NCBI RefSeq assembly: GCF_001512285.1
Contig: NZ_LNUV01000006.1
Coordinates: 2,278,809 to 2,342,808 of the forward strand
Length of the DNA stretch: 64,000 nucleotides
Source: Arthrobacter sp. EpRS71
GTDB taxonomy: Bacteria > Actinomycetota > Actinomycetes > Actinomycetales > Micrococcaceae
Direction of reading: 5' to 3'
Shown: positions 42,812-51,508 of the stretch, piece after piece
Layout: every line of letters begins with the position of its first letter
Numbering within the stretch: position 1 is the first letter of the stretch
Program-made: the position numbers and the translations under genes
Notes under the pieces: generated by a model
Told to the model about the DNA's origin: nothing
Seen by the model: the letters and a program-made list of their open reading frames with translations, nothing else
Database searches by the model: none

Positions 42812-44254
42812 ATGGCCATGTCCCTCGCTTCGCTCGTCGCTGTCCCCTCCCTGAAACTCCGCCAAGCCGGCCTTGCCGAAACAACGTGGAACCAGGACAT
42901 CAGCTGGGTTGCCGTGACGGAACTGGAGGATCCACAGCGCTTCCTTAGCGGCGGAGAGTTGGTCCTGACCACGGGGCTGCGCCTCAAGAGCGCCGCGGAC
43001 CAGCGGCGCTTCGTCCGCCAGGCCCAGCGCGCCGGCGCTGTGGGGATCGGCTTCGGCATCGGCCTCACCCACGAGTCCGTTCCCGAAGCACTCATCGCCG
43101 AAGCCAACCGCTGGGGTTTGCCACTGGTGGAAGTCCCTTACGAGATCCCCTTCATCGCAATCGGCAAGCTGGTGGCGGAATCGCATTCCGCGGACCACTA
43201 CTCAAATTTGGAGCGCCTCCTCGCCGGACACCAGATCCTGGCCCGCTCACTCCTCACCGGCGGCGGCCTGAACGAGCTCCTCAAACAACTGGGCAGCATG
43301 CTCCGGACTGATGTGGTGCTCACCCAGTTCAGCGCGCAGCTTTACAACAGCGTGGCTGGAAAGCCGTCCCCGACGGCGGATGACTGGGCTTCGTACCCGA
43401 TTCCCACCGGCCGCAGGGACGCCTGCACGCTGTGGTTGCGGCAGCCTTTTGTTGACTCCGGGATTGTCAGCTACGCGCAGAACCTCATCAGCGTGGAGCT
43501 CAACAACATGGTCAAGCAGCGGCAGTCCCAGCGGGCCATGGCAGGTCAGGTGCTGGACGACGTCATTCACGGCACGCTGGAGAGCATCGAGGCAGCCAGG
43601 CGTTTGGCCGGCGTTGGCATCAACAGCACCCGAAAGAACGTGGTGCTCGTTGCGGAATCCGCGGCCCATCACAAACAACTGATCAGCATTTCGCTGCCCC
43701 AGGCGCTGGAAGCCGGCGTCAGCGCCGTCGTCGGGAAGGACCTGGTCACGGTCATCAGCGACGACGGAAGCTCGGCCACGGCTCTGGCCAAGAGCCTGAG
43801 TGATCATTTGCAGGAGGCCGGCATCCACGCCGTGATTGGCATCGGCGGCGCCTACACGAAACCGAACGGGCTGCGGTGGAGCTACTTTGAAGCGCGCGAC
43901 GCCGTGGCGCACGGCTTGCCGGTCAACGAGCCCGAGCGGCTGAGCCTGACGTCCCTGTTGCTTGCCAGCGAGGATGTTCCGCTGGCTGACATGGCCAGCG
44001 AGTCCCTCACCCCGCTGAGGAAATTCGACGCCGCCCACGGTGCCGAACTGGTGGCCACGCTGGAAAGCTACCTGAACCACAACGGATCGGTGGCTGCCGT
44101 GGCCGAGGCCCTGACGCTGCACCGCAACACGGTGCGCTACCGTCTGGCCCAAATCACGGAGCTGACTGGCTACGACCCCTCCCAGACGCAGGACCGTGTG
44201 CAGTTGTGGTTGGCTTTGGCCGTCCAGCGCCTGGGTTCCCGCAACCCGCGGTAA
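42812..44254 (+). CDS. PucR-family transcriptional regulator
   Basis: 480 aa. N-terminal purine-catabolism-type domain (about 5-125, with NVAVTELEDP-like WVAVTELEDPQRFLSGGELVLTTG; only part quoted), a central GGDEF-like region, and C-terminal HTH_30 (LNHNGSVAAVAEALTLHRNT, VRYRLAQITELTG). Divergent from patD-gabT, so it most likely controls putrescine/GABA degradation, as PucR-type regulators of GABA genes do in other actinobacteria. Confidence 0.88.
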   Translation: MAMSLASLVAVPSLKLRQAGLAETTWNQDISWVAVTELEDPQRFLSGGELVLTTGLRLKSAADQRRFVRQAQRAGAVGIGFGIGLTHESVPEALIAEANRWGLPLVEVPYEIPFIAIGKLVAESHSADHYSNLERLLAGHQILARSLLTGGGLNELLKQLGSMLRTDVVLTQFSAQLYNSVAGKPSPTADDWASYPIPTGRRDACTLWLRQPFVDSGIVSYAQNLISVELNNMVKQRQSQRAMAGQVLDDVIHGTLESIEAARRLAGVGINSTRKNVVLVAESAAHHKQLISISLPQALEAGVSAVVGKDLVTVISDDGSSATALAKSLSDHLQEAGIHAVIGIGGAYTKPNGLRWSYFEARDAVAHGLPVNEPERLSLTSLLLASEDVPLADMASESLTPLRKFDAAHGAELVATLESYLNHNGSVAAVAEALTLHRNTVRYRLAQITELTGYDPSQTQDRVQLWLALAVQRLGSRNPR

Positions 44255-44296
44255 CGCCCGAAAATAACCAGCGCGGAGAGGTTCACCACAAAACTC

Positions 44297-44333
44297 TAGA
44301 CATTAGACGTCAAACGTCTAACCTTTAGATATG
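44297..44333 (+). promoter_or_regulatory. Leaderless promoter with GntR-type operator between -35 and -10
   Basis: TAGACA (44297-44302), a 16-bp spacer and TAACCT (44319-44324), then 6 nt to ATG 44331 with no Shine-Dalgarno. A palindrome TTAGACGT-CAA-ACGTCTAA (44303-44321) fills the spacer exactly. Its GT-N3-AC core fits FadR-subfamily GntR sites, and a GntR gene is the second gene of the operon. Confidence 0.68.
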
Positions 44334-45614
44334 GCCGCGACGACTCCTCTTACCCCCAGCACCGGAAACATCCCTACTGTGAGCACCTCCCAGACTCCTG
44401 CAGTCCGGGAGAACCCTGCGGTCCCCAAGACCCGGGTGGTCGCCGTCGTCGGCATTATTGCCGTGGTGCTCATCGGCCTGAATCTGCGCGCAGGCATCAC
44501 CAGCGCCGCAGCCCTGTTCCATGACCTTCAGCAGGTGCTGGGTTATGGCGCTCTGGTGGCGTCCATCCTGCCGTCCATCCCGCTGCTGTGCTTTGCGGTT
44601 GCAGGCATGGGAACGTCCTGGCTGACCCGCCGGGTGGGCGTGGAGAAGGCGATCGCCATCGCTTTGGCACTGCTGGCCGGCGGCTTGCTGGTGCGTGGCA
44701 TTCCAGTGACGGGCGCCCTCCTTGGAGGCACAGTCCTGGCAATGTCCGGCCTTGCCGTGTGCAACGTGGCCATGCCGTCTTTCATCCGTGAGCACTACTC
44801 CGAGCGCACCTCCATGATGACCGGCCTCTACACTTTCACCATGTCAGGCGGAGCCACCTTCGCCGCAGTGGTCAGCGTTCCGTTGGCCCAGGAGCTCGGC
44901 TCGCCGTCCATTGGCCTGGCTGCTTGGGGCCTGCTGGGCGTCGCGGCTCTGGTGGGTTTCCTGCCGGTGGTCCTGCACACGCACCGGAAGGCCACCAAAA
45001 CCGATCGTCCGCGGGTCTCCATGTGGCCCCTGCTGCGCACCCGTTTGGGCCTTCTGATCACCGCGATCTTCACCTTCCAGGCTTTCCTCGCCTACGCCGT
45101 GATGAGCTGGTTCGCCTACATCTTGACGTCTCAAGGTCTCAGCCCCTCCGAGAGCGGCCTGCAGTTCGGTGTGATGCAACTGGTATCCGTCGCTGCCGGC
45201 ATGATCCTGCTCGCTTTCGGCTCAAGGCCCGGCATGCTCCGCCCGGCCCTGTACCTGGCCAGCAGCTCAACCTTGTTGGCCATCGCCGCCATGGTCTGGC
45301 TGCCGACGTCATTGGCCGTTGTTCCCGCCGTGCTGTTCGGCTTCGGCTTGGGCATCTTCCCGCTGGTGCTGGTGATTATCAGCCGTAGTGGACGCTCGAC
45401 GGCGGAAACCACCGCGCTCTCCACCATCGCCCAATCGCTGGGATACTTGATTGCGGCAATTGGCCCCTTTGGCATGGGCTTGCTCCACAGCGCCACCGGC
45501 GGTTGGGTATTGCCGCTGAGCCTGCTGTCCATCGTGGCGGTGGCGCTCATGGTTACCTGCCACCTGCTGACGAGCAAGCGCACTGCCACCAAGACCGGAC
45601 CGAGGACAGCATGA
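44331..45614 (+). CDS. CynX/NimT-type MFS transporter
   Basis: 427 aa, 12 membrane segments. VVLIGLNLRAGITSAAALFHDL is the CynX/nitroimidazole-transport signature (first 20 residues or fewer quoted: IGLNLRAGITSAAALFHDL). Start ATG 44331 suits a leaderless mRNA; GTG 44379 with a weak GGAAA is the alternative (411 aa). The GntR regulator overlaps its stop by 4 bp. Family members move cyanate or small drugs; the substrate here is unknown. Confidence 0.87.
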   Translation: MAATTPLTPSTGNIPTVSTSQTPAVRENPAVPKTRVVAVVGIIAVVLIGLNLRAGITSAAALFHDLQQVLGYGALVASILPSIPLLCFAVAGMGTSWLTRRVGVEKAIAIALALLAGGLLVRGIPVTGALLGGTVLAMSGLAVCNVAMPSFIREHYSERTSMMTGLYTFTMSGGATFAAVVSVPLAQELGSPSIGLAAWGLLGVAALVGFLPVVLHTHRKATKTDRPRVSMWPLLRTRLGLLITAIFTFQAFLAYAVMSWFAYILTSQGLSPSESGLQFGVMQLVSVAAGMILLAFGSRPGMLRPALYLASSSTLLAIAAMVWLPTSLAVVPAVLFGFGLGIFPLVLVIISRSGRSTAETTALSTIAQSLGYLIAAIGPFGMGLLHSATGGWVLPLSLLSIVAVALMVTCHLLTSKRTATKTGPRTA

Positions 45615-46291
45615 CACTGACCCCTTCGCATCGCCCGGCCCTTGCCGAGGAGATCACCGCCAAGCTGCGGGACATGATCAAGTCCGGTGAATGGCCGCTA
45701 CAGGAGCGGATTCCTGCCGAGCCCGAGCTGATGTCCACCCTTGGTGTTTCGCGGGGGACCCTGCGCGAGGCCATTAAGGCGCTGGCACACTCGGGCATGT
45801 TGGAGGTCCGCCGGGGAGATGGCACGTATGTGCGGGCGAACAGCGAGATGTCCGGTGCAGCCCAGCGCATGTACTTGGAGCACACGCAAGAACACATTGT
45901 GGAGGTTCGCCTCGGTTTGGACACCCAGGCTGCCCGATTGGCCACCAAGCACGCCACTGTTGAGGATTTGGCTGAGATGCGCCGCCTCCTCGCACTCCGG
46001 CATGACGCCTGGCAGGCCGAGGACTACCCCACTTGGGCAAGTGCCGACTGGGAATTCCACGAGCGCGTTGCCTTGGCGTCCGGTAATCCCCTGCTGCACC
46101 AGCTGTACGTGTCGTTTGGAGGAGTGTTTCATAACGACCTCCTGCGGCAGCAGCGGAAGGGCGGCTTCAACGGCATCCCCCGCGAAGGCCATGACGAACT
46201 GGTTGATGCCTTGGAAGCCCACGATCCCGATGCCGCCGTGCAGAGCGTGTACCGGAATCTGGATTACTGCTCGGATCAGGCGCCGCGGTAA
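45611..46291 (+). CDS. GntR-family (FadR/FCD) transcriptional regulator
   Basis: 226 aa from ATG 45611, which overlaps the MFS stop (ATGA). The winged helix spans about 5-75 (QERIPAEPELMSTLGVSRGTLREA, of which ELMSTLGVSRGTLREA is the HTH). The FCD domain follows, with FHERVALASGNPLLHQLY. It probably represses its own operon through the palindrome at 44303-44321. An open frame upstream of 45611 is the MFS gene in another frame. Confidence 0.9.
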   Translation: MTLTPSHRPALAEEITAKLRDMIKSGEWPLQERIPAEPELMSTLGVSRGTLREAIKALAHSGMLEVRRGDGTYVRANSEMSGAAQRMYLEHTQEHIVEVRLGLDTQAARLATKHATVEDLAEMRRLLALRHDAWQAEDYPTWASADWEFHERVALASGNPLLHQLYVSFGGVFHNDLLRQQRKGGFNGIPREGHDELVDALEAHDPDAAVQSVYRNLDYCSDQAPR

Positions 46292-46307
46292 CGTCTGCGC
46301 GGCTAAT

Positions 46308-46365
46308 ACGTTGCCAGACCGCTATTCCGTCGCTGCAACACCACGGTTTAGCGGGCCAACAACGT
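46308..46365. terminator. Imperfect hairpin between the GntR and MBL/rhodanese genes
   Basis: Nested arms ACGTTG (46308-46313) with CAACGT (46360-46365) and CCGCTA (46319-46324) with TAGCGG (46349-46354), between convergent genes and 1 bp from the MBL gene stop. Confidence 0.45.
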
Positions 46366-46366
46366 C

Positions 46367-47737
46367 TTAAGGCACCGTCTCGATCCCGGCCCGGGCCGCA
46401 TCCCTGAATCTGGCGTTGATCAGCACCACGTCACACCCTGCCCGGTCCAGCAGGCTCGCTGCAACACTCGCCCTGTATCCCGTGGCACAGTGCACCCAGA
46501 TTCTGGCGGATGGCAGCTCAGTGATCCTCCCGAGGAGTTCGTACACCGGCATGTTCACCGCACCAACCACATGCGATGCCTCGAACTCCTCTGGTCGCCG
46601 ACCGTCCAGCACCACGTCCCCCTGTGCACGGCCTTTGAGGAGCGCGGACCACTCCGCGTGCGGGTAGCTCGCCGGTGGAGACTCCGGCGACCACTCACCA
46701 GGTTGAGGCCCGACGGCGGCATCCGGACTATCGATGCCGATTCTCGCCAGGTCGCGGATCGCCTTTTCCACCTCTCCCCTGGGCCCAAGCAGCGTGAGTG
46801 GCTGGCTCCAAGGGATCACCCAGCCGAGGTAGCTGGTGAAATTGTCCCCGCGACCGTACTCAAAACTCACGCTGCCCTTGAGATGGCTGTCCGCGAAGGC
46901 TACGCGATGCCGCAAGTCCACTACCCACTCCCCTGACCTCAGGCGTCGGCCCAGCTCACCGGCATCCACGGAATCCGGCACGGCCAAGTCCGCCGCGCCC
47001 GGACCGGCGGCGTTGAGTGGGCTCATGTGGGCGTAATAGGCGGGGTACGCCGTGAGGTTCTCCAGCAACTCTGCAACGAAGTGGTCCACGTCAGGGTCCG
47101 TCAGGGCGTGATTGGAGACGGCTTGCTCGCCAATGGTTGACGATTCCTGGTGGCTCGCAGGCCCGATCGAGCAGAACGATCCGAAGCCGTGGGTCGGGTA
47201 GAGCGCAGCGTCTGGATGAGCCAGGGACACCAGGCGCCGGACCGAGGAGTACTGGTCATGGGCCAACGTCGCGGTGTCCCGGGGAGAGACCAGGTCCGTC
47301 CGGCCCACCGAACCGTAGAGCAAGCTGCCGCCGGAAAACACAGCCTCCGGGCCGTCGTCGTGCGTGTCATCCCGGACCACATACGAAAGGTGCGTGTGGG
47401 TGTGTCCTGGCGTGGCAACCACCCTGACCAGGAGGCGGCCGACGCGGAGGACCTGACCATCGGAAACGGGGACACGGGTGAACGTGACGTGGTCCTCGGC
47501 GTTCACCAGATAGGCGGCCCCGTGTTTTTCGGCCAGCACCAACCCGCCGGTGACGTAGTCGTTATGGAGGTGGGTTTCGGCAACGTGCGTAATACGGACG
47601 CCGGCTTCGCGGGTGGCAGTTTCAACCCGGTCAATGTCGCGTTGAGGATCAATCACCAGCGCCACATTGCCGTCGTGCACAAGGTAGCTCCGGTCCCCCA
47701 ACTGGGGCGTTTCGATGACAACGACGTCCATACCCAC
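46367..47737 (-). CDS. MBL-fold hydrolase with two rhodanese domains (persulfide-dioxygenase-like)
   Basis: 456 aa. The beta-lactamase fold is N-terminal with metal motif HVAETHLHNDYVTGG (HxHxD variant) and VVATPGHTHTHLSY, resembling ETHE1-type persulfide dioxygenases. A degenerate rhodanese domain without an active-site cysteine covers about 250-345 (VVDLRHRVAFADSHLKG). The C-terminal rhodanese has a cysteine in HCATGYRASVAAS. It likely handles sulfane sulfur or polysulfide. It lies between the GntR unit and fprA paralog 2, within a sulfur-rich region. Confidence 0.87.
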   Translation of the reverse strand: MGMDVVVIETPQLGDRSYLVHDGNVALVIDPQRDIDRVETATREAGVRITHVAETHLHNDYVTGGLVLAEKHGAAYLVNAEDHVTFTRVPVSDGQVLRVGRLLVRVVATPGHTHTHLSYVVRDDTHDDGPEAVFSGGSLLYGSVGRTDLVSPRDTATLAHDQYSSVRRLVSLAHPDAALYPTHGFGSFCSIGPASHQESSTIGEQAVSNHALTDPDVDHFVAELLENLTAYPAYYAHMSPLNAAGPGAADLAVPDSVDAGELGRRLRSGEWVVDLRHRVAFADSHLKGSVSFEYGRGDNFTSYLGWVIPWSQPLTLLGPRGEVEKAIRDLARIGIDSPDAAVGPQPGEWSPESPPASYPHAEWSALLKGRAQGDVVLDGRRPEEFEASHVVGAVNMPVYELLGRITELPSARIWVHCATGYRASVAASLLDRAGCDVVLINARFRDAARAGIETVP

Positions 47738-47746
47738 AGACTAAAA

Positions 47747-47809
47747 CAACGCGGGGTCACTTATGCACCCTTCAGGCCACCCGGAAGGTGCATAAGTGAC
47801 CCCGCGTTG
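47747..47809. repeat. Palindromic repeat family A, copy 3
   Basis: Perfect 23-bp arms (47747-47769 and 47787-47809) with the same AACGCGGGGTCACTTATG core as 15021 and 16070, but a different inner stem. It lies 3 bp from the stop of fprA paralog 2 and 9 bp upstream of the MBL gene start, so it probably terminates the fprA transcript. Confidence 0.85.
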
Positions 47810-47812
47810 CTG

Positions 47813-49279
47813 TTAGACCTGTGCGGCTACACCGTCACGGGAGATGTTGACCATGTCCTCGCGGGGAACAACCTTGATGCGCTCACGCTTGACCTCAACA
47901 CCGTGGGAGGTGCCGGCCTCGGTTGCTGCCGCACCGAGTGCGAGCTCGTGGGCGTCCAGTGCCAGCCAGCCTTCCCAGCTGGTGAACTTCACGCCGCGGG
48001 CATCCAGGAGTTCCACCACGGCGTCGGCTGCGGGAACCTCGGCGAGCGGCAGGTTTTCGCGGTCTTCCAAGAGGTACGTGACGGTTTCCAGGGCGTCACC
48101 CTTGGTGTGGCCGATGAGGCCAACCGGACCACGCTTGATCCAGCCCGTTGCGTAGAGGCCCGGCACGTGCTGGCCGTCGGCGTCGAGCACGCGTCCGCCG
48201 TCGTTGGTCACAACGCCCTTCTTGTGGTCGAACTCGACGTCCGGCAGGGCCGAACCGAAGTAGCCGATTGCGCGGTACACGGCCTGGACCGGGTAGTCGA
48301 TGAACTCGCCGGTGCCGCGGGCGTTGCCCGTGCCGTCCAGTTCGGTGCGCTCGAACTTGATGCCGGCAACCTTGCCGGGTGTCTCTGCGGAATCAACAAT
48401 TTCAACCGGGCTGTGCAGGAAGTGCAGGTGCAGGCGACGGGAAGCCTTCAGCTCGGAGAGGTCCTCGGGCTGTTCGGCGATCCAGTTGGTGAGCGTGCCA
48501 ACCATGGTCTTGATCTGGTTGTTCGTCTGGACCTGGCGATCGGACTCTTCGTCGAACTCGAAGTCCTCGGCGTAGAGGATGATGTCCACGTCCTTGGAGT
48601 GCGAGAGTTCGCGGAGTTCCAGCGGGGTGAACTTCACCTGGGCGGGACCGCGGCGTCCGAAGACGTGCACGTCCGTGACGGGTGAGGCCTTCAGACCGGC
48701 GTACACGTTGTCCGGGATTTCGGTGACCAGCAGGTCATCGGCGTGCTTGGACAGGACACGCGCTACGTCCAAGGCCACGTTGCCGTTGCCGAGAACAGCG
48801 ATTTCGGTGGCTTCCAGCGGCCATTCGCGGGGAACGTCCGGGTGACCGTCGAACCAGGAAACGAAGTCGGCGCCGCCGAACGAACCCTCAAGCTCGATGC
48901 CCGGGATGTTCAGGTCCGCGTCCTTGATGGCGCCAGTGGCAAAGATGATGGCGTCGTAGTGCTTGCGGAGGTCCTCGATGGAGATGTCCGTGCCGTAGTC
49001 CACGTTGCCGAAGAAGCGGATATCGCCGCGGTCCAGGACCTTGTGCAGGGCGTTGACGATGCCCTTGATGCGGGGGTGGTCCGGGGCTACGCCGTAACGG
49101 ATGAGGCCATACGGTGCCGGGTAGCGGTCAAAGAGGTCGATGCTGACGGTGAGTTCGCCGCTCTTGACGGCTTCGCTCTTGGTCAGGATGTCCGCTGCGT
49201 ACACGCCGGCCGGGCCGGAGCCGATGACGGCGACGCGAAGCGGACGGTCCGCAGAACCTACGGGGGTGCTAATTGACAC
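47813..49279 (-). CDS. FAD-dependent ferredoxin--NADP+ reductase, FprA-like (paralog 2)
   Basis: 488 aa, same fold as the gene at 37020: RVAVIGSGPAGVYAADIL (FAD), RYGVAPDHPRIK, AVLGNGNVALDVARVL (NADP). It lies 20 bp downstream of cysG on the same strand, within 15 kb of sulfite reductase. A reasonable inference is that it supplies reduced ferredoxin for sulfite reduction, as FprA does for actinobacterial assimilation. Confidence 0.92.
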   Translation of the reverse strand: MSISTPVGSADRPLRVAVIGSGPAGVYAADILTKSEAVKSGELTVSIDLFDRYPAPYGLIRYGVAPDHPRIKGIVNALHKVLDRGDIRFFGNVDYGTDISIEDLRKHYDAIIFATGAIKDADLNIPGIELEGSFGGADFVSWFDGHPDVPREWPLEATEIAVLGNGNVALDVARVLSKHADDLLVTEIPDNVYAGLKASPVTDVHVFGRRGPAQVKFTPLELRELSHSKDVDIILYAEDFEFDEESDRQVQTNNQIKTMVGTLTNWIAEQPEDLSELKASRRLHLHFLHSPVEIVDSAETPGKVAGIKFERTELDGTGNARGTGEFIDYPVQAVYRAIGYFGSALPDVEFDHKKGVVTNDGGRVLDADGQHVPGLYATGWIKRGPVGLIGHTKGDALETVTYLLEDRENLPLAEVPAADAVVELLDARGVKFTSWEGWLALDAHELALGAAATEAGTSHGVEVKRERIKVVPREDMVNISRDGVAAQV

Positions 49280-49299
49280 GGCTGTGTTCCTTCTTCTTC

Positions 49300-50577
49300 T
49301 CAGTTACTGCGGACGCGGGGACGGTTGGGGGTAATAGTGCTGTAATCAGCGGTCTTGAAATGCTGCGGTGCAAAGGGGCTGACGCGGACCACATCCCCGA
49401 TCACGATGACCGCCGGGTTGGCCACGCCGACGGCTTCCGCCTGGTCCGCGATGGTACCCAGAGTGCCGATGGTGACGCGCTGATCCGGCAAATACCCGTT
49501 CTCTACGATACCTACTGGCGTGTCCAAAGGCAGACCCGAGCCTGCCAGCGCAGCCGCGGAATCACGCAATTGCGCTACTCCCATGAGCAACACCACAGTG
49601 TGATCGGGGCGGGCGGGGACCTCGGACAGCTCTTCATGGCCGGTCACTACGCTGAAGCCCTTGGCCAGGCCGCGGTGTGTCACGGGAATACCGGCAGCGG
49701 CCGGAACCGAGATCGCCGACGTCACGCCGGACACCACTTCAACCTCGACGCCGTTCTGCCGGCAGAATTCTGCTTCCTCGCCTCCGCGCCCCAGGACGTA
49801 GGGGTCGCCGCCTTTGAGGCGGACCACACGGTTGCCCTTCAAGGCTTCGTCCACCAGGATGCGGTTGATCTCCAGCTGAGGAACCGGGTGGTGGCCGGGC
49901 GTCTTGCCCACCTCGATCACGCGGACGTCCGGGGCAAGTTCGTTGAGCAGCTCACGGGGGCCGAGGCGGTCGGCAACCACGACGTCGGCCTGGCCCAGCA
50001 GACGCCGGCCGCGGACGGTGATGAGTCCCGAGTCGCCAGGACCGCCGCCTACCAAGGCAACGGAGCCAGCAGGTGTTGTGCCGTCAGCTTCCGGCTTGCG
50101 GTGGCGGCGCAACGGCAGGTCGCCGGTTTCGAGCGCAGTGGCCACAGCATTGCGGAGGGCCATGGCACGGCGCGGGTCTCCCCCGGCGTTGATGGCGATC
50201 TTCACGTCGTCCACCACGGCCACGGCGGGCGTCCAGGCTGCTGACGCTTCATGGTCTGAGGCATTGACGCACCAGATGCGCTGCGCTTCCGCGTCGGAGG
50301 CCACCTGGGTGTCTACGGCGGCAGCGCCAGTGGCCGTCTGAACGAACCAGACGCCGTCGAGGTCTGATGTTCGGTACTCCCGCTGCTCCCAGGTGAGGAG
50401 GCCGGAGTCTGCGATGCCGCGAAGTGTTTCGGTGGCAACGGGCGCTACAACGGTGACTTTTGCACCGGCGTCGAGCAGTCCCTTGGCACGGCGCTCCGCG
50501 ACGGGGCCGCCGCCCACCACCAGCACCGGGCGGCCGAGCAGCCGCAGCGCGGTGGGGTAAATGTCCTGTATTGCCAT
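49300..50577 (-). CDS. cysG: Siroheme synthase: uroporphyrinogen-III methyltransferase with dehydrogenase domain
   Basis: 425 aa. N-terminal precorrin-2 dehydrogenase/ferrochelatase-like domain (PVLVVGGGPVAERRAKGLL) and C-terminal SUMT domain (VALVGGGPGDSGLITVRG, GDPYVLGRGGEEAEF, VVSGVTSAISVPAAAGIP). Makes siroheme for sulfite reductase. The usual CysG central helical part looks shortened (about 170-190 residues before the SUMT domain). ATG 50577; no RBS, and TACAGT is 6 nt upstream, so leaderless. First gene of a cysG-fprA operon. Confidence 0.9.
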   Translation of the reverse strand: MAIQDIYPTALRLLGRPVLVVGGGPVAERRAKGLLDAGAKVTVVAPVATETLRGIADSGLLTWEQREYRTSDLDGVWFVQTATGAAAVDTQVASDAEAQRIWCVNASDHEASAAWTPAVAVVDDVKIAINAGGDPRRAMALRNAVATALETGDLPLRRHRKPEADGTTPAGSVALVGGGPGDSGLITVRGRRLLGQADVVVADRLGPRELLNELAPDVRVIEVGKTPGHHPVPQLEINRILVDEALKGNRVVRLKGGDPYVLGRGGEEAEFCRQNGVEVEVVSGVTSAISVPAAAGIPVTHRGLAKGFSVVTGHEELSEVPARPDHTVVLLMGVAQLRDSAAALAGSGLPLDTPVGIVENGYLPDQRVTIGTLGTIADQAEAVGVANPAVIVIGDVVRVSPFAPQHFKTADYSTITPNRPRVRSN

Positions 50578-50613
50578 GAAAAAACTGTAGGGCGGCCCCG
50601 TAACATGCTTCAA
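50577..50613 (-). promoter_or_regulatory. Leaderless promoter of cysG-fprA
   Basis: On the minus strand TTGAAG (50608-50613), an 18-bp spacer, TACAGT (50584-50589) and 6 nt to ATG 50577. No Shine-Dalgarno is present. Confidence 0.55.
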
Positions 50614-50701
50614 AGGCTCGGAAACACCCGGTAACGCTGGGTAATCCAACGTCATATACGGTGGCTGCTCTTTGCCGACGTTGGGCCTGATTTTGCGCGG
50701 A

Positions 50702-51493
50702 TCAGTTGGGCGAAACCCTGTCTTTGAGCGTCAGGTAATAGGCCCGCTGTTCCTTGCCCAGGTGCTCAATCGCGTAACGAAGCGCCGTCCGCGGCATGGT
50801 GGCGGCGTGTTCGTCCAGAAAGGCCAGAAGCCGTTCGCGACTGCTACGGCCAGCGTCACGGACCCAACCACCTACGGCTTTCTGGATGAGGTCCTCTTTG
50901 TCATGAAGGAGGATCTCGGCGATGGCGAAAGTGTCATCCAATTGGCCTTCGCGGATGAATGCCGACGTGGCAACAATGGCGGTCCGGCGCTCCCACATGC
51001 TCTCCGAGCGGGCCAGTTCGTACAGGGGGTCGCGCGGCTTGTCCATGAGCCAACCGCCCACCACACGCCCGGCTCCCAAGTCCACCAGATCCCAGTTGTT
51101 GATGCGATCGTGCCTTTTCACGTACAGCTCGTAAAGCTCCCGGCGCCGCTCGTCCGTGGTCTTCTTCTTCTGAGCCTGCAAGGACATGATCTTCACGGCA
51201 CCCGCCCGGGCCTCGTGGATGTCCTTCTCCAGCAGCGTCTCTAAATCTTCCAAAGTCATGGCCGCGAATTCCTTGGCCAGCGTGAAAACCTCGCCCATCC
51301 GGACGCCAAGGAAGAAGTCCCCCTCGGCGTAATCACCCTTGCCGGTCTTGAAATACCGCTGGTACTTTGCCTGCTCCACCGCGGACTGCCGGATTTCCAG
51401 GCGCTCCAAAAACGCGACGGCGGTGGGTTGGGTTCCCGGCGCCGGGGCCGCAGGCTTGCGGTTCTTGGGGGCCTTTCCGTCTTTGGGGGTCAT
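50702..51493 (-). CDS. DNA alkylation repair protein (AlkD-like)
   Basis: 263 aa all-helical HEAT-repeat-type glycosylase. Marks: YFKTGKGDYAEGDFFLGVRM, NWDLVDLGAGRVVGGWLMDK and HDKEDLIQKAVGGWVRDAG. AlkD removes positively charged alkyl adducts such as 3-methyladenine without base flipping. A Pro/Lys-rich N-tail of about 24 residues precedes the domain. Monocistronic. Confidence 0.9.
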   Translation of the reverse strand: MTPKDGKAPKNRKPAAPAPGTQPTAVAFLERLEIRQSAVEQAKYQRYFKTGKGDYAEGDFFLGVRMGEVFTLAKEFAAMTLEDLETLLEKDIHEARAGAVKIMSLQAQKKKTTDERRRELYELYVKRHDRINNWDLVDLGAGRVVGGWLMDKPRDPLYELARSESMWERRTAIVATSAFIREGQLDDTFAIAEILLHDKEDLIQKAVGGWVRDAGRSSRERLLAFLDEHAATMPRTALRYAIEHLGKEQRAYYLTLKDRVSPN

Positions 51494-51508
51494 GACTCCA
51501 TCATGCGC

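Noticed and set aside
44303..44321. McbR-type sulfur operator (TAGAC-N6-GTCTA)
   Set aside because: The spacing here is 7, and a coupled GntR gene with a GT-N3-AC core explains the palindrome better.
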